Shown: positions 24,385-37,256, counted from the stretch's first letter. The stretch is 64,000 nucleotides of DNA from Hyparrhenia diplandra (GCA_015847255.1 JADLZK010011232.1:310001-374000), one strand, 5' to 3'. Numbers and translations: made by a program. Notes: generated by a model not told the origin, from the letters alone.

Positions 24385-24585
24385 CTGCCGGAGGGAAGCA
24401 AAGTGGAGCGAGGTTTTAAAGGTCGTTGGGACGAGGAGATAAGGTTTCGCCACATGAGCAGAACGCAATCCATCCGATTTGTATGTTTGTCGCCACATTA
24501 CCGTCTATTTTTTAATTTAAATCTGCCCTTCAAATCAAAGGTACGGGGATATGTTGGCAATATATTTATGAAAACCGGCCTCTTT

Positions 24586-24906
24586 GTGAAAACCCATGCA
24601 AACAACGGTAAAAAAAGTCGTCTACATTTATAAAAAATCACACATGTAGATGATATAATGATCTGTGGCAACTTGTAAAATATCTTTGCAAACTCAACTT
24701 CTTTTTGTGAGATATAAAAATAATAAATTTCAAGCGAGAAAGTTGTCCACATGATTTGTAGAAATTTGTTATTTTCATATCTCACAAAATAAGTAAATTT
24801 AGAAAAGATATTTGACAAGGTTGAGTATCATAATATCATCTACATGTGTATTTTTTGGGTGAATTTAGGCGACTTTTTTATTCAATGGTTTGCGCGGGTT
24901 TTCACG
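24586..24906. mobile_element. Foldback element with about 150-bp inverted repeats
   Basis: The left arm starts GTGAAAACCCATGCAAAC and contains CACATGTAGATGATATAATG, AAATATCTTTGCAAA and TGTGAGATATAAAAATAATA. The right arm, read in reverse, has GTGAAAACCCGCGCAAAC, CACATGTAGATGATATTATG, AAATATCTTTTC and TGTGAGATATGAAAATAACA in the same order. The two arms make up nearly the whole element. No clear target duplication is visible. A Mutator-type or foldback MITE is likely. It starts about 200 bp upstream of the PRORP start codon. Confidence 0.75.
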
Positions 24907-27479
24907 GCGATCTAGTTTCTATAGCATACGTTCCCGATATGTTTGGTAGAGCTTCACCGGCTCCGGATTCACCTAAATAAATCTGGATTCAATTTTTCTA
25001 GTCAAAATATTTTTAGAATAGTAGATTGGCCACCAAATTCACTAAATTGGTGGAGCAGCTCAAAGGTGCTCTACCAAATCCAAATTTGATGAAGTTAGAA
25101 AAACTACCCACCCGTTATGCACATTTGTTCGAACCGTGCGTTCTTTACTTCTCTCTTTCCCACTCTTACCCACCATCACCCGCAAGCTCCGTCGTGACCA
25201 CTGCCGCGCGAGGCCGCTGCACCGAGCCTGCCATGGCTAGCCACGAGCTCTACCGGTCAAGCACTGTTCGGGGAGTCTAGGTCGGGCGCGACCTCCGGTG
25301 GCGTGCCAAGAAGAACCCCCGTCGGCCCTTGAAAGCCTATAGTTGGGAATTTAGGTGGACTAATTTATGTTTGATGTGAGATAGCAGTTGTTTAGTCCAC
25401 TTTGTACACTAATGTTAGCAATTTAAGGCACACTTGAGAGGTGACCTGTTCATGTTGACAGATGGCGGAGCCACCCGTATGGCGAGCCCTGGCGGCCGCC
25501 ATACCTGTCGAGCCCTTGTTCATTCCGTAAGTCCTGATTTGATGATTCGATGGTTCACATAATCCTGTTGGATTCAATTTCAGACAAGGAATCATTCCTT
25601 TCCCTCAAAATCATTGTTGGGCCGCACGGGGAATAAAACCATACTCACTTCAGCATCGACGTTGCACATGCCTACAAGTTCACACAAACAAACATTGCAT
25701 ATCGGCCTTTGTTGGCTTTCCAACGGCCTGAATTCACATGCACGTTCATTACATAAACATACGAACATTTTTGAATCTTCATCGTATACTCTCAAACAAA
25801 CTGAAAACTAATACCCGGTAAGAGCCTTTACTTACGAAACCTATTGAATCATGTTTGAAAGATTATCAAAGCAACACATGAACAAAGCTTGACAAGGCTT
25901 ATTCTCACAATCCAGCTAGCTTATGATGATGAAGGATAAAATAGCATGATAAATCCTCTGCTTATACTCAGCCCATGGCCTTGTTCTATGCCTTTCTAGT
26001 AGCATTGAGTATCTGACCTTGGAACCTCCTGCAACAAAACAACATGGAGTGTTCAGTACATGCTTACTTAACATAACATAATAGCTCTGCAGGGGAAACA
26101 CACGAAACCTTTCTTGGTACTAACAAGGTAACTGCATTTTTCAGCAAAGAAAGTAGGACAAACATGATATCTATGACTAGAGACTGGATATCTTTTGCAT
26201 CGCCAGCCAGTATGCAATGAATCCCTTGCGAAAACACGTATCAATATCAGTTGTATCAATAATTTAAGACTGTAATTGTAATCTGGTAGAAGCTAATTAA
26301 TAAGCTAACCAATAATTTATGCATCGAACTTTGAATCGATGTTTTTACAGTAAATAATGTATCGGAAGGCATCATGAAACTAATCACAACATTCGAGTCT
26401 AAATTTTTCGGACATCGCTTTCGACTACATGATGACCCGCCATCTAGTGAAACGCCGACCGGGGCTTGTGTCAACTTGCTAATACTGAAGAGGACATCTC
26501 TTGCCATCGACACTGATGACCTACGCATACATACAGATCTCCTATTGCTGCCAAACCTCAAAGATACATTACATCTATGATCTATTTGTGATTGTCTCAC
26601 TTCTCAATCTAAAACATATACGCTACAAGGACAGAGAGGCTTTCCCACTGATTAAAAGCCTTCTCCATTAACTGCACACAAAAATCAAGAAAAGGCGGCA
26701 ACAACCAACATCAAGAACCTAATGGGCCAGATGACCAGCGTCTTCCTACATCGAGAAAATTTGTAGAAAGCAAATTAAGTAAACGTAAACCTTCCAGCAA
26801 ACTAAATCAAGCACAGTAAAAAAGTGTTTACGAGCAAGAACCCAAGAACAAGTAGCGAGCCACTTAAAAAACAACTTTAGTGCAAGAGTGAGCAGTGAGC
26901 TATCATTTCGTCTCTCGATAACTATAAAACTTATTAGCATTAGTCTTTAATAGTAAAGTTAAATCACACTAACAAATAAGGCGAAGAAGAAGTTGCGGGT
27001 AATGCACGTACAAAATAAAGAAATTTAATGTGTGATAAGATAAATAAAAGCGTTGATAAGTGCTCTGCACTTGAGACCCTTTTAGCCAACTACTTGTTGA
27101 AACTGCTCCCGCAAATAATTAAGCTAAGATTTTGTTCTAATTGAGCAACAAGGTAGTGCATGGACCACAAAGGCCCAACCATCGCTGCTCTCTTTTTATC
27201 CACGGCGTACAACTGGAAGAAAATCTTTGATATGGATAAGAATTAAAGGTCCTTTCCTTTTCCATCCATTAAATTAAATAATGCAAGTTGCAAAAAGGAA
27301 AACAGGAAAATTTCCCTTCGTGTGATGCAATTATGATTTTTTAGATCGGGGAGGAAGTCGAAGTACCAAAAGATTACAAGACTATGATACAACAGTCTAG
27401 AAGCTAGAAACTATAGGCCATGGAACATACAAGTACATGAGATGCTCTCGTCCCGTCAAACTCAAACCTACCATATTAC
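24907..27479. other. Intergenic, low gene evidence
   Basis: A short hairpin element seems to lie at about 24938-25080: TTTGGTAGAGC near its left end is mirrored by GCTCTACCAAA near its right end, a pattern common in grass MITEs. A small GC-rich patch follows at 25185-25330. ORFs at 26374-26580 and elsewhere are under 70 codons with no recognisable domain. Nothing else can be named. Confidence 0.4.
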
Positions 27480-28440
27480 AGACTAGATACGAAATTGTAT
27501 CTTAACTTCTCCAGATTGATGAGATTTCCAAATCAACTTCAAGTACTACTAAGCACAACATAACACATAAAGTTAAGACTCTGTTCTCTATTGAACCCTT
27601 ACGGCCATCTGCGGCTTGAGTTCCATCCGAATGGCGGTCATTCAATTACGAAATGACACTCACAGTTTTATATTTTTCGTGGCGATTAATACGTCTTATC
27701 ATCCTTGCTCAACATTACTCGAACACGGTTAATACATCCTCTATCCTTCCGTCTTCACGGCTGGCTATCAATCAAAGTCTTACGGTAATAATATCGGGGT
27801 TTCAATCCCATAGAGACCATGCCATCAAGTAAAGTAGAAAAGGTAACAAAGATCGGGTTTCAAGCCAATCAAGAGCATATCATCAAGGAGTTTCATCACT
27901 TTGCCCACTTCACCGGCTAAGAAATACCCATGAATCATTGCATTATAGGTAACAACATTGGGTTTTTTACACCGCGGGGCATGAAATCAAAGAATTTTCG
28001 GGCCTCCGTAACCTTTCCTTCTTTGAATAGCTTGTCCATCATTGCAGTGAACACCTTGACATTAGGAGGAATGCCTCTATCCATCATCTCATAAAATAGT
28101 TCCTCGACCTTCTCCCATTTGCCGTACATAGAAAAACCATGAATTAAGCTCGTGAATGTTATGATATTGGGAGATAATCCATTATCAATCATCTGAGAAA
28201 ATCGGGACATTGCATCGTCCGGTAGGCCTATCTTGCAAAGCCCATCTATTATTGTCCCATAGGTAACTATGTCGGCTTCAATCCGAGCGGCTGCATTTTG
28301 TTAAATGTAAGGATGGCCTCATCTAGCATTCCACAATTACGGTATGCATAGATCACGTATGTTGAAGACATGATGGTCGGTTGCATTCCATTTTGTACAA
28401 TTAGATATTTGACATTGTTCATTTCAACAATATTGCCTTC
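27480..28440 (-). pseudogene. Duplicated 3' end of an RFL-type PPR gene
   Basis: A frame at about 28210-27960 gives three PPR units typical of the restorer-of-fertility-like clade (GLSPNIITFTSLIHGFS; GIPPNVKVFTAMMDKL; KEGKVTEARKFFDFM). The 3' flank (AACTAAGCACAACATAAC-like, then CTGCGGCTTGAGTTCC) is almost the same as the flank at about 29930-30020. The segment is thus a partial duplicate of the tail of the pseudogene at 29860-31783. It lacks a 5' end and has frame breaks near 28250-28300. Confidence 0.75.
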
Positions 28441-28559
28441 ATTTCAACAAGAGTTGCTGATCCGGGAATCAATACAAGACCATTGTAAAGCTGTTACACA
28501 TATTCTTGATAAACATAATTGCATGACAATGTCAAAGATATTCTCATTTCTGCTCATTA

Positions 28560-28573
28560 TGAAGTATTGCATC

Positions 28574-28607
<34 letters not shown>

Positions 28608-29272
28608 TAGCCTTTAGTCCCAAGCTAGTTGGGGTAGGCTAGAGATGAAACCCATATGAAACGATTACAAAAGAACATTAGAAAGGCACAAGACAAAAGG
28701 ATAAAGATAGAATATTTACACGCCTTCCGGCCCTTCCATTTGGTTTCCGAACGCATAGAATATTTACACGCCTCCTAGTTGCCGCATCGACTAGCTCTCT
28801 TAACTTACACGTTAGGGACCCTACGTTCGGCTACCTAGACGAATCCTAGTTGGCTCGGCTAGCTTCCTTACCCCTTCGCACCCGTTGAGGAAAGTGCAAA
28901 GACCCTTGCTCATTTTTCACTACACCGAGGCGCGCGATGTAGCGCGCCACTAAGGTTGCGACGACCCGACCCTTGCTCACTATTCATCGCACCGGATCAC
29001 GCGATACGACGCGCCACTAAGGGGATGGCGACCCGGCCCTTGCCCATTTGACACCACACCGGGTTCCGATGTAGCGTCGCTAAGCTAGGGTTACGCCCCA
29101 ACGAATTTCTTATGGGTTTCATATCCATTAGAGTGGCGGTTTTTTTTTTTGGTCGCCAAACCTAACGCAACCCTCCTCCTTTACCCAGGGCTTGGGACCG
29201 GCTATGTTGAGCGACTCAAGAAAGTCTTCCAAATCAACATACATATTTTGGAGTTGAAGTATTGCATCAACA
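28560..29272 (-). mobile_element. Non-autonomous RTE-LINE derivative with 18-bp target duplication
   Basis: The 18-mer TGAAGTATTGCATCAACA occurs at 28560-28577 and 29255-29272. Just inside the left copy is a (CAA)n tract, the complement of a (TTG)n tail. Next comes GGCTAAAGGCTAT-type sequence in reverse (CCTTTAGTCCCAAGCTAGTT), known from RTE-clade LINEs and Au-type SINEs of grasses. The right (5') end encodes NIAGPKPWVKEEGCVRFGDQ, which resembles the 5' region of plant RTE elements. Three 67-bp imperfect repeats start at 28901, 28968 and 29035. The reverse transcriptase is absent, so the copy is an internally deleted passenger. Confidence 0.75.
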
Positions 29273-29859
29273 TATTTTTTTTTATTCCTGGCCACTACAA
29301 GTTTGCACAGCAATGCATATCACTGTAATAAACAGAAGAGAAAGATACAAGGTCGAGCATCTGCTAGTCTGCAACAAGGTTTTAGACTTTAAAAAGGCAG
29401 ATGCAACACAAAAGGTTTACTGAAAAAGAAAGAACAGAGCACTCCTTAACTATCACCCTGTATTGAATTAATAACTTGTGTTGTAAGCATCCTTGAAGAC
29501 TTGCTTTCTCAAATACATTAACTAGTTCCGATTGGTGTAACGACTTCTAAAGCTTTGAGCAAGAGTGCAACACTAAAACCATGACAAGAAGTTTACACAG
29601 TTACACTTTGTCTACATAGGTTTTAAAATCAGAGGCGTTCATCATAAGACTAAGGACCAGGTCTTCTTGACATCCTCAAGAAAAAAAAAAAAAACAGTTT
29701 CTTCAAAGCAAACATAAAGGCTATTGCTAAAAAAATGCCTAAGGATGCAGGCAGATAGCCCTTATATTGAAAGGAGTCTCCTCATTCATATCCTTCAGAA
29801 AAGATCAAACTTGCACAACTCGTAACACTGAAATTTGAAAAGACAAGAAGATCTACGAC

Positions 29860-31783
29860 ACTACAGGGTAGACAAGAAACTGTACCTTAACTTATCCATA
29901 TTAATGACAATTCCAAATCATCTTCAAGTACAACTAAGCACAACATAACCCGACCCTAGTTAAGGTTAAGACTCCATTCTCTATTTACCCCTTTTGGTCA
30001 TCTGCGGCTTGAGTTCCACCCCAATGGCGGTCCTTCAATCCTTCATCCGCGACTTGTCCATCATTGAATTGAAGACATTGGCATCGGGAGGAATGCCTCT
30101 ATCCATCATCTCATAAAATAGCTCCTCAGCCTTCTCCCATTTGCCATACCTACCTAGAAAAACCATGAATTAGGGTCTTAAATGTTATGATATCGCGGGA
30201 CAATCCGTCATCAATCATCCGAGAAAATAGGGACATTGCATCGTCCGGTAGGCCTTTCTTGCAAAGCCCATCTATGACTGTGTTGTAGGTGACTATGTGC
30301 GGCATCAATCCGAGCCGCTGCATTTTGTAAAATGTACGGATTGCATCATCCGGCCGCCCTATCTTGCAAAGCCCATCTATAATCGTGTTGTAGGTGACTA
30401 TGTTTGGCATCAATCCAAGCTGCTTTGCATTTTGTTAAATGTAAGGATTGCATCATCTAGCATTCCACATTTACAGTATGCATAGATCTGTATGTTGAAG
30501 ACTTGATGGTCAGGTTGCATTCCATTTTGTACCATTAGATTTTTGACATTGTTCATTTCAACAATATTGCCTTCGTAGCATACCCGTAAGCGGACTTCTA
30601 TAGGTGACAACATTGGGGTTTTCACCACTCTCAATCATAGAATTAAAGATATCTCTAGCCATTACCTTTGTCGATTTATAAATCTGATCTATCGGCATCT
30701 TGTAAGTAACAACATCGGCCGTTGCCTACAACCGGACATTTGTTTGAGAATTTCGACCGCCTCTTTCCTTTGTCCCAAAGAGAGGTATCCATGAATCGAG
30801 TGTTATATGTAGTGCAGTCAGGCCTAATATGTCCGTCAATCATCTGCTGAAGAACCTCCTCGGCCTTGTCCATTGCATGAACCTTGCAAAAGCCATCAAT
30901 GATTGAGCTATAGGTCACAACATCTGGCCGGATCCCATGATCAAGCATTTTGCGATACAGGGTATAAGCTTTCACCACGTCACCCTGTTTAGAGAAGCCA
31001 TGGATTACAATGTTATAAGACACCACATTAGGTGGGCAGTCATCTCCATCATCGGCCATCGTGTGGATCAGCTTGACAGCCTCTTCACACTTCTTCTCAT
31101 CCGTAACCCCTGCGAGAAGTGTGGTGTAGGAGAAGACATTGGGGGTGCAGCCTAGCTCGGGCATCCGTTGGAGCACAATATTCATTGCATCACTCGTCCT
31201 GTTCTCGGCCGCGAGTGCCCCTGGCAGGGGTGTGAAGATGACGGCATCGTCCTCAGCCCGTCTTAAATATTTGGCCCAATGCAGCGAAGCCGAGGTTGAG
31301 GCAGCCTGCATCGCAACAGCAGCTGATGAGGATGGTGTAGGTAGCAATGTCTAGAGCCACCTTCTCGGCGCCCGCTCGGGCCATGCGGTTGAACATGGAC
31401 ACAGCGAGTGCAGGGCCGTCGTACACGGTGGAGGAGACCGGGGCCCGAGCGGCGACGGTGGCAGGCGGGTGAGGGCGTAAATGGAGGCAAGCCTCGCTCG
31501 AGGAAGCAGTTCGTCGAACAGATGGAGTCGTCCTCGGGGCGGAGGTCCCTCGAGCGATAACATTCTCCGATGGACTTCTCCAGCTCCCTGGTAGAGAGAC
31601 GGTGTGCCCTCCACACCAACGCCGCTGCCGAAACGACCGGTGGTGGGGAAAGCCTTTGGATCGATGGGGCGCCTCGTCGCAGAGTTGGCGCGCGGCCTCA
31701 GGGGGTGAGGCTCCCGAGCGGATGCGCCGCCCAATGATCCGCTTCAGCTTCTTCAACCAAGCGGGGCGCGTCTGGACCGACAT
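29860..31783 (-). pseudogene. RFL-type (Rf1-like) PPR gene, broken by many frameshifts
   Basis: RFL proteins bind mitochondrial transcripts and include restorers of cytoplasmic male sterility. A start (MSVQTRPAWLKK) at 31783 leads into mixed frames containing LHLFDELLPRAR, MFNRMARAGAEKV, YTILISCCCDAGCLNLGFAALG and AAENRTSDAMNIVLQRMPEL. An uninterrupted PPR run follows (NVFSYTTLLAGV; NVVSYNIVIHGFSKQGD; DVVTYSSIIDGFCKVHAMDKA) to about 30830. After another break more units appear at 30413-30150 (NIVTYNTIIDGLCK; HIVTYNTVIDGLCK; DIITFKTLIHGF). I count at least six changes of frame. The protein is also much shorter than the usual 16-20 PPR units of this clade. A decayed RFL copy is the simplest reading, although some breaks may be sequence errors. 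Confidence 0.8.
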
Positions 31784-32611
31784 GCTCTCGTCGCCGCCCC
31801 TGTGCGATCCACGCTCCGCTCCGAGCGCCTCCGATTCGGTGGGAAATGCAGGTCGCTCTCGCCGGGATGGTCCACACTCTGCACGGCTCGGAGGCAGTGG
31901 GTTGGGAGTGGGGGAATACTGCGCGTGGGCTGTGCGAGCGGCGGCGTTGGATGGTCCTGCGGCACTCTGCACAGCGCGGCGGTGGCGGTGGCGGTGGCGG
32001 TGGCGTGCTCTGTTCTGGAATCGAAACTGTGGCAGGAGAGGACTTGTGTGGGATCGAAACTGCACAGCGCGACGGCGGCGGCGTGGGATGTTCTGTGCTT
32101 GGCAGGTGTCTTTTGTTTGAACGGAAGCTTGGCTGCTTGGCTGTCTTCTTCGGGCCTTGACCGAGTAAATCTGGATACATTTTTCCTTCACAAAACAAAA
32201 TTAGTTTGACTGCCAAAACAAAATCACCTGGTGCTCCCTCTGTCAGTCAAAAAAAAAAAAGTAACTTGGGTGCTTTCTCGGTAAGAAATACTATGTCCAA
32301 AGTTCAAGCAAGTATATAGAAAATAAAATAATTATTAATGTTTTTTACACAACATTATTTATTGTGGAAATACATCTTATAAAAATCTAATGATACTTGT
32401 TTGATGTCATAACTATTTTGTATACATAACTGAGAAAAAACTTGAAATATTAAATATGACATTATTATAGAACTACATTCTTTTCGAGATGACATTATTC
32501 GTCCCTGGTTCGGCAACCTCTACCGTCACAAGGGCCCCTAAATTGCGCGTCGGCCTTCCTCCCCCAAATCTCTTCCCTTCTATGGCCGCTAGAGTTAAGA
32601 TTGTGGGCGGT
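31784..32611. other. Upstream flank of the PPR pseudogene
   Basis: The first 350 bp are GC-rich with a GGTGGC hexamer run at about 31978-32004, giving long but meaningless ORFs on both strands. The remainder is AT-rich. No gene is supported. Confidence 0.4.
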
Positions 32612-35600
32612 TGTAACACCCGTATTTTTACATCATTTTAAACTCCTTGACATCCCACCAAATAAATCCCTTGATCATCCTATATCCAAATAATTCCCCT
32701 CGACCTTTCCTTGTAATCCTTCGCCAAATATTTCCCTTGACCCTTCCCTTGTACCTTCTCACCTTGACCATCCCTCGACCAATCAAACCACCATCTCCGA
32801 CAATCCATAATCCTCAGCTTTCCAAATCCCAAATTCCAATAATCGTGCTTAGTTTAATATCTGGGAATTTAAATAGCTACCTCATGTATATATAGTGAGT
32901 AAGTATATGCATGGCCACAAGTAAATGGATATATTTATATATTCATAAAATTGAGCCGTGCACTATACAAATCATATATGGATACATACAATACAAATAT
33001 GTATACTTGTGTGTATTCCAAATATACATGAGAGCATGGCCACGTATATATATACACTCATAAAAATTATATGTGTGTCTGTATATATAATACAAAATGG
33101 AAATAGAAAACAAAATAAAATGTGGAAGAAGGCACCGGGCCTATTCCTTTGCTCCCCTCGTTCTCTGCCCACTCTCGTGGCCCAGCTCGGGACAGCCCAG
33201 CTCAGCTAGCAAGCAGCCAGCCCAATTTCCTCCTCCCTTCTCTACTCTCTATGACGTAGGGACCCCACCTGTCATATAATTCTTCCCCATCCCTTCCCCT
33301 GCCTGCGCACGCGAGCTGCACAGCAGCATTGACCCTGGCACAGCAAGCAATGCGAGTGTGTCAGGAAATATCTCGACGCCCTGAACTCCACCTTGCCTTC
33401 ACCAGCACGCGGAGCACGCGCACCACAGCGCCGGCGACCTTCACACAGGGGACGAGTGGACCATGTCGGAGAAGCCGACGCGCTGCCTGGACAGCTGGCC
33501 CTCTTCCCGCACACGCGAACGCCAGCTCCTCCGTCGTCGTCGCGTGCCGACATCCGCTGTGCCCGTCGACGCCAACAGAGCTCCGGTCACCACCTCCACT
33601 GCACCATAGACACCAGCTGGAGCTCATCGATGGCGTCGAGCTGGAGCCTGCTCGACTTGCCGGAAAATATCTCCCGCAAGCCGCTGCCCTCCGCGCCTAT
33701 AAAAGGCCGGCCATGGCCACCGGTTGAACTCGCCCCGGGAGCTCGGACTCAGGAAAGACGGGCGGAAGAAGCGGAGCTTGCGTCGGACGGCGATCCTGCT
33801 CCCCCATCTTCACTTCCCTTCTCCTCTGCTCGAGCCACGCCGTGGCCACGATGGTCGCCGCCTCGCTGCTCGTGCTCGCCCACTCACGCCGCGCGCCCAG
33901 CTCCACACCGCCTCGCTCTGCCAATGCCACGCCGCGCCGCAGTCCGTGGCCGCGGCCACGCCTTACCCGATGCGCTCGCCGCCCAGGCCACCCGCTGCTC
34001 GCCTCCCCAGCCCCGCCGCCTCGCTCCACCCATGCCGGCGCGCCGCGCTCCCGAGCCGCGCACCACCGCCTTGCCCATGCCTCGCCACCGCCCGCTCGCC
34101 ATGCCGCCCACTGCCACACCCATGCCACCGCAGCCCCGAGCCACCACAGCCGCCGAGCCATGCCTAATACGCCACCCAGCCACAGCCCGCCACCACCACA
34201 CCGTGCTGCCCAGCCGCCGTGCTCGCCGTGCCACTCGGCCCGCCGCACCGCCGCGTGCCGCATCCGCACGGCCACGCTCGCCCAGAGCCGCCGCCATGCT
34301 GCTCGCCAATCCCGCTGCCAAGCTCGCCCTGTCCGCCGCGCAATAGCCCTCCACCAAGCCACCACCGCACGCTCCGTAGCTGCCTTCGCCACTCCACCGC
34401 CGCCGGCCGTCGTCCAGCTCGTTCCCTCAATTGCAGTCTCTCTCGAACGGGCACCGCAAAGCAACGAACGGGATAAGCTGGGGCTCTGGACACAACTCGA
34501 CCACATCACTCGAGCCAATGGGAGCACGACACGTCACCATTGTGGGACCCGTCTGCAAGAGGCGTAGCTGCCCTTTCCATCCTCTCGTGAAGATGGCTCA
34601 CGTGAACCACGTAGGGGAGAAATGAGTCCACCGGATCGGTCCATGAATCATGGACCAACAGCCCAGTCAACTTGACTGCCGCACGGACCCCACGCGTCAG
34701 CCACGTCTAAAATGCTGCGCGTACCCGGCTAAATGTACACGGAGGTTTATAAATCCATTTTCCAGCCATCAGAAATTCCCAGAAAATTCCTAAATAAACT
34801 AGGTACACTCTAGATCCTACCCAGGCTTCTACATTCCAGTTTCCATAATTCCTAAATTCCAGATTAATTTCCAAAGTTCAATTATTTTATAAATCCTTTA
34901 ATAAAACTTTGGAAATTAATATCTTTTTTCATTCCACCTCCAAATTAATCCATTCCACTTCCTAAATTCCTCTAAAATCATGCCCTAATATTTCATGCCA
35001 TTGTTCCATTATTTGATGCCCATTTAAATTCTAGTTTATGTATGCTTTTAATTTATTTTCTGCGCGCCGTAGAATACGATAAACCCTAGTTCGCCCTTTT
35101 CCGCTAACCCACGCCATGCACCGTATATTCCTGTATACGTGTACACTCTCACGTACACGAGTACTCGAATATACATACACGTAGTTTTCCACATGCTAGA
35201 TATACGCGGTAGGTTATGTATGTATATAAATGCATAGAGTTGTATTTTGAAATATAAATAAATATACGTACATGCCTATCGAATATATCTACACATGGCT
35301 AACCCCCCTAACCTAGCCGTATACTTGTGTATGTGTACTCTGTGACACACACTCTAGTATACGTGTCCTCTACACACATAGTGTATGCCCGACGTATGGG
35401 TATACGCATATGTGTGGCTAACCCTAGACTAGGACGCTAATCCCGCTAACCCTAGGCACATACATATGCATGTGCGTATGTGTCGCTAACCTCGTACGGA
35501 CTTGTAGGAAACCGACCACATCATGTCCTTCAGGTTCACATGATAGTGAACATTAGTGACATGGTATGGTTCTCCATCAAACATCCGTACCGCACCAACC

Positions 35601-37256
35601 TAGCCCGTAGGAACCCTCTAGATGGATGGATTTACTTCAAACTTACAGAATAATGATAGGAGTAGATAGTAATCTATCCATCATCCCCTAGAGCTAACCC
35701 GCGTAGGAATGTTGTTGCTCTTAATGCTATGTTTCATGTTTGTCGCCAAAGATCGACGACCGCCCGACGGAACCCAGGAGCACCACTACACCAAGACACG
35801 GGGGCGGAGCACACGGGACCAAGAACCTTGGATATACTGTCAGCGGATAGAGGCAAGTCCTTACCCCCCTAATCTTGACCTTAATTAACTGATGTTAATA
35901 ATATATGGAACATGATTTAAGAATTGAGCTTAGTCAACAAAAAGCGAGTTTGGGGCGATTCATGTGGGATGGATCGTCTCGGCAGGCTTCGCCTAGTAAG
36001 GGTTTCCTGTCTTGGAGAGCTCGCTCCCTAAGGACCGGGTCATGGACCTTCTACCTAGTGCGATTATACGCATGACCACACGCCGGTACGATGCGGGGCG
36101 GCTTGATTCCACACCCCGGCCGGGTTGAGGTATAATTTCGATCCAAGGTGGCCGGCGTGAGGCAAGCGATCTATCGGGGAGCGAGACATGGGGAGAGTGG
36201 CCCTATGGTCCGGTTGGCGTGATTGCTATGTGATCCTCCACGACTGTTGTTGTTTTGGGCGTGGTGACGCCACTTGTGCACAAATTAATGATTTATGATA
36301 TGAGTATGTAGTGGGCAGTATAGGTTGGGTAATAAGGTATTACCCGTAAAGCCGTGGGTGATTTGGTATCACCGTATTGTCTGTGGTGGGCAGTATAGGT
36401 TGGGTAATAAGGTATTACCCGTAAATCCGTGGGTGATTTGGTATCACCGTATTGTCTTCCAACCCCCGAGAAGTCGTGGTAGGATTATACCGAAACCTAG
36501 GAGGCATCCAAGCGGGTACAGAATCTCGTTAGGCCTGTCGAACCATTGGCCGTGGTGTAGACAACGCCTATCGTGTGGGGAAATTTGTACAACCTTTGCA
36601 GAGTTACTCAAATCTATTCGAATAGCCACATCCTTGGAATGGGCAAATGATAGGCCGGAACATCCGTGATTAGAAACACATAAGAGAATCTGGTATGTGA
36701 CCTGTTACCTTGAGCTTGGATAATTAACCCGGGAACTAGTGAGAGTAGTAAGCTCTACTAGGGCCCAAACCCTTAATGGTAACCTTTCACCCTCCGGTTG
36801 GGACTTGCTGAGTACGAAAGTACTCACCCCTCTATTTCTATTTTTAGAATGCCAGCTGTAGGAGTGTATCCAAGGAAATCGAGCTACAAAGGACGACACG
36901 AGGATGGACCACAAGGAAGATACCTGAAGACAGAGGGACCGTGAAGGAGCTACATGTGAATGTTGTGACCGAGTTATAGGGTCGTGCAATAGGAGTAAGT
37001 CCAAGGGTTTGTCCGCACTCCAAGCTTGCTCGTAGGAATGGAGCCCTGTTATAGGTGCTGCGTAGGATCTCTGATAGGTTTATAATAGTAGGCCTATGGC
37101 CGAAGTCATGTAAACCCAAACCATGTATCATGTTTTTCTCTCAATAGCAATAAAAGTATAGTTTTTGATATCATATCTATACTTAATTAGGCGTATTTGT
37201 GCGTGATCTGGCGCAAATACGTGTGATTAAGGAACCTCGAAAATGGGGTGTGGCCG
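32612..37256 (+). mobile_element. Very long LTR, probably a solo LTR, with 5-bp target duplication
   Basis: The segment starts TGTAACACCCGTATTTTTAC, a typical grass Gypsy LTR start. It ends ...AAAATGGGGTGTGGCCG, a degraded form of the expected GGGTGTTACA. GCGGT precedes it (32607-32611) and follows it (37257-37261). Inside are landmarks of Tekay/Del-like LTRs: TTGCTGAGTACGAAAGTACTCACCC near 36808 (in two parts TTGCTGAGTACG and AAAGTACTCACC) and a poly-A-site-like AT-rich end near 37140. A GC-rich block at 33140-34730 produces large ORFs rich in Arg, Pro and Ala on both strands that I do not consider genes. No gag or pol is seen, so a solo LTR is most likely. About 4.6 kb is unusually long. 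Confidence 0.6.
36311..36460. repeat. Two-copy tandem repeat, 75-bp unit inside the LTR
   Basis: GTGGGCAGTATAGGTTGGGT starts at 36311 and 36386. The copies differ at one or two bases, so this duplication is young compared with the LTR. Confidence 0.9.

Noticed and set aside
24385..24498. Upstream ATG adding 38 residues to PRORP
   Set aside because: MAAAL at 24384 begins a better transit-peptide-like sequence, and the extra stretch has no such character.
31602..32216. ORFs of 172 codons on both strands
   Set aside because: They come from a GGTGGC repeat and a GC-rich flank; the reading that matches a family here is the broken PPR gene.
33393..34567. ORFs of 241 to 317 codons on both strands
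   Set aside because: They are long because the block is GC-rich. Both strands and several frames are open, residues are mostly Pro, Arg, Ala and His, and the block lies inside an LTR.
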